Shown here: positions 62,252 to 64,000 of the stretch, piece by piece
Numbering within the stretch: the stretch's first letter is position 1
How the letters are laid out: every line of letters begins with the position of its first letter
Source: Krasilnikovozyma curviuscula
Lineage: Eukaryota; Basidiomycota; Tremellomycetes; Cystofilobasidiales; Mrakiaceae
Assembly (NCBI GenBank): GCA_014825775.1
Contig: MVAQ01000084.1
Span: forward strand, 1-64,000
Length of the DNA: 64,000 bases
Direction: 5' to 3'
Notes under the pieces: generated by a model
What the model saw: the letters and a program-made list of their open reading frames with translations, nothing else
The model's database searches: none
Told to the model about the DNA's origin: nothing
Translations under genes and position numbers: made by a program

Positions 62252-63862
62252 ATGACAGCACCTCAAGCTCCTCCCACACCCACACCAGATTCCCCCATGG
62301 CCACGCTGGATGAATCTGAAGCTCTAGTTGCTGATATTCCTCCCCCAGCCGTTCCAACCGAGGTCATCACCAGTCAAATCGCTTCGACCTCTTCGGCGAA
62401 CCACAATATTCCCACAGCTCCTTCATCCGTCAGAGTCGAAGCACCACCATCACCACCAATGGAAGAAGATACTGGTCTTCCATCAGTTCCACCAACTGCT
62501 GCTGAGGCGATCGCTTTGGTCGCTGCTACTGGTACTGTTCCTTCTTCAGCTCCCCCTGCAGCTTCCACTTCCACCGTCGACGTCACTACTACAGCAAAAC
62601 CAGTAACTACTCGACCAGATCCTGTAGCTCCAGCTCCATATGCTGGTCCTGTTGGTACCCCACTGCAATGGTATGCAGAAAGCTTGACGCGTATCAGTGC
62701 TGCTGTTGCGGAGAAGAAAGACGTTGTTGGTGTTTGTGAATGTCAATGGGCAACTGTGAGCGCTGGAACTTCTCCTATTGTTTAGTTGGTTTCGGGGGAA
62801 ATGTTCAACCTAACAGAATCTTTTCGCTCGCTCTTCCATCAGGTGTACCAATCGTCGACTCCTCAAGCACATGATTTGGTCATTGCAGTGCCATTAGTTC
62901 TCTCAGCTTTGTATCAAATATATGACATGTAAGTTTAGATTTGTTTTTGGGATGTTAAGGCAAGCCGCAACGACAACGTGGGCGATGACTGATTTTATGC
63001 TGTTCCTGCTGGGTACCTCATCCGATCCTTTCAGTCCTCTCGCCATCGCCTATCTTTCCAGCTTTGCTCCCGCCATCAGATCTCACAGTCTTATGCTTGC
63101 GATTGCCAAGTTGGTCGAAGCGGTTGATGAGAGAGAATACAAGTTGGTATGGGAGTGTATCAGCAGAGCCAAGGCGGTAAGTGGAAAGGCATCCAAGATC
63201 CACGCCGCTGCTGTAGAATGGATGATTTTAATCTCGAATTGGCAATGTTTCCGAAATAGGCTATCAAGATTCCAATTGACAGTGTTGCCGAGGTCCTCCA
63301 TGCACAATTCTCCGGCCTGGCTGAGTTCTTTTTGACACAGTTCCAAGGCGAGTGTGAACCGCATTTACACAAACTGTCATCTTACAAACAACCTTTTTTT
63401 TCTACTCTGTTTCATCAATGTAAACAGAAATTCAAACAAAAAAGTTGGTCGCCCTCATCTCCAAATCTTACAGCAGCATCACAAAGCAGGAATTATCGGA
63501 GAGCTACTTTGAAATCAAAAGTGAAGAGGAATTCTCGAACTGTAAGCGTTCACTGAGATTACATACCTTTGTGACGGAACTCAAATCGGAATTCTGTTCT
63601 TTACGCTCGTCTTAATCGTGTCTTTTTTAGTCTGTAAAATGGTCGGATGGACCATTTCTGCTGCCGATGGTTTGGTGAATCCAACTCCCAGACGTCAGTT
63701 TCCCTCCAATTCTCTCAAGTGGCTATAAGTGGTTTGTGCTGATCAATATTTGTTTATTTATTTTATTCACCAGCGAGTCTTAACGAGCGAAGCCTGCAAC
63801 AGAAGCACAACAACCTCAACGAGCTCAGTCAAAGAGTTCAAGACTTGGAGAGTAGAGTTTGA
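62252..63862 (+). CDS. COP9 signalosome subunit 8-like PCI protein
   Basis: Likely CSN8, a small PCI-domain subunit of the COP9 signalosome, which removes Nedd8 from cullins. The start is MTAPQAPPTPTPDSPMATLD at 62252. An approximately 130-residue Pro/Ala/Thr-rich disordered N-terminus is unusual for this subunit. Helical repeats follow: PLQWYAESLTRISAAVAE, DLVIAVPLVLSALYQIYD, ATTTWAMTDFMLFLLG, IAYLSSFAPAIRSHSLMLAI and EYKLVWECISRAKA. The PCI/winged-helix end is KKLVALISKSYSSITKQELS, then MVGWTISAADGLVNPTP and a terminal helix NELSQRVQDLESRV. The GW-x-x...V-x-P pattern followed by a final helix fits CSN8 better than Rpn12 or eIF3k, which are the alternatives. One intron appears to use a GC donor. 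Confidence 0.62.
63348..63427 (+). other. Probable GC-AG intron in the CSN8-like gene
   Basis: Exon end TTCCAAG is followed by GCGAGT rather than GT; the acceptor is TAAACAG. This join gives FLTQFQEIQTKKLVALISK and is the only one I found that keeps the conserved downstream frame. The nearby GT (GTGTGAAC) would shift the frame. Confidence 0.6.
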
Positions 63863-64000
63863 ACAAGTGCAATTCACTCCTTGGGTAAAGTAAATGACGA
63901 GACAGGAGAAGGGCCAGTGCTCGCTACGATCAGCTCAGAGACAAGGTTTCTGGTTCAATCTGTTCGTTTCGAGACAAATGCGATCATGCCTTCATAATGT

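Overview
The window is nuclear DNA from a fungus, most likely a basidiomycete yeast of the Tremellomycetes (Cryptococcus/Kwoniella type). That placement is inference. It rests on tightly packed genes, many short (about 45-90 nt) GT-AG introns in almost every gene, very small exons, and protein content that is clearly fungal: Zn2Cys6 and CreA/Mig1-type regulators, an HDEL-ended PDI, a fungal PDC, and an allantoate-permease-type transporter. I count 24 protein-coding genes on both strands and see no tRNA, rRNA, transposon or CRISPR array. Gene models were spliced by eye from reading frame, splice sites and family motifs, so outer boundaries are firmer than every internal exon.

Layout. 1-6.6 kb: a serine beta-lactamase-like esterase (+), an intracellular GH105 glycoside hydrolase (-) and a divergent MFS transporter (+); GH105 and MFS share a 443-bp promoter with a dyad and a TATA box, so this could be a small sugar-acid or pectin-fragment utilisation cluster. 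7.1-10.3 kb: mitochondrial GTP/GDP carrier GGC1 (-) and a SIKE/SCI1-like coiled-coil protein (-), a probable STRIPAK subunit. 11-13.5 kb: a polytopic membrane protein with a long disordered tail (+). 13.8-19.7 kb: two spliceosome genes meeting tail to tail, SNU114 (+) and SPP2 (-). 20.8-26.9 kb: a Zn2Cys6 transcription factor (+) convergent with a carnitine acetyltransferase (-). 27.2-29.6 kb: an alpha/beta hydrolase (-) divergent from a 2H cyclic phosphodiesterase (+). 29.7-34 kb: TRP4 (-) and seryl-tRNA synthetase (+), divergent over a Gcn4-type TGAGTCA site. 34.4-41 kb: PDI (+) and the PCNA-unloader subunit ELG1/ATAD5 (-). 41-46.3 kb: a long leader or promoter and a Mig1/CreA repressor (+). 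46.7-54.5 kb: a disordered protein of unknown function (-), an APC-family permease (-) and a DUF7704-type membrane protein (+). 54.9-63.9 kb: a small UBA-like gene, a universal-stress-protein gene, pyruvate decarboxylase and a CSN8-like COP9 signalosome subunit, all on +.

Most of this is core eukaryotic machinery. The unusual structure lies in the exons: a 5-nt microexon encodes the heart of the WCGHC active site of PDI, a 9-nt and a 22-nt exon lie next to each other in seryl-tRNA synthetase, a 15-nt exon lies in SNU114, SPP2 has an intron that is open in frame, and CSN8 appears to use a GC-AG intron. I found no clear previously undescribed multi-gene system.
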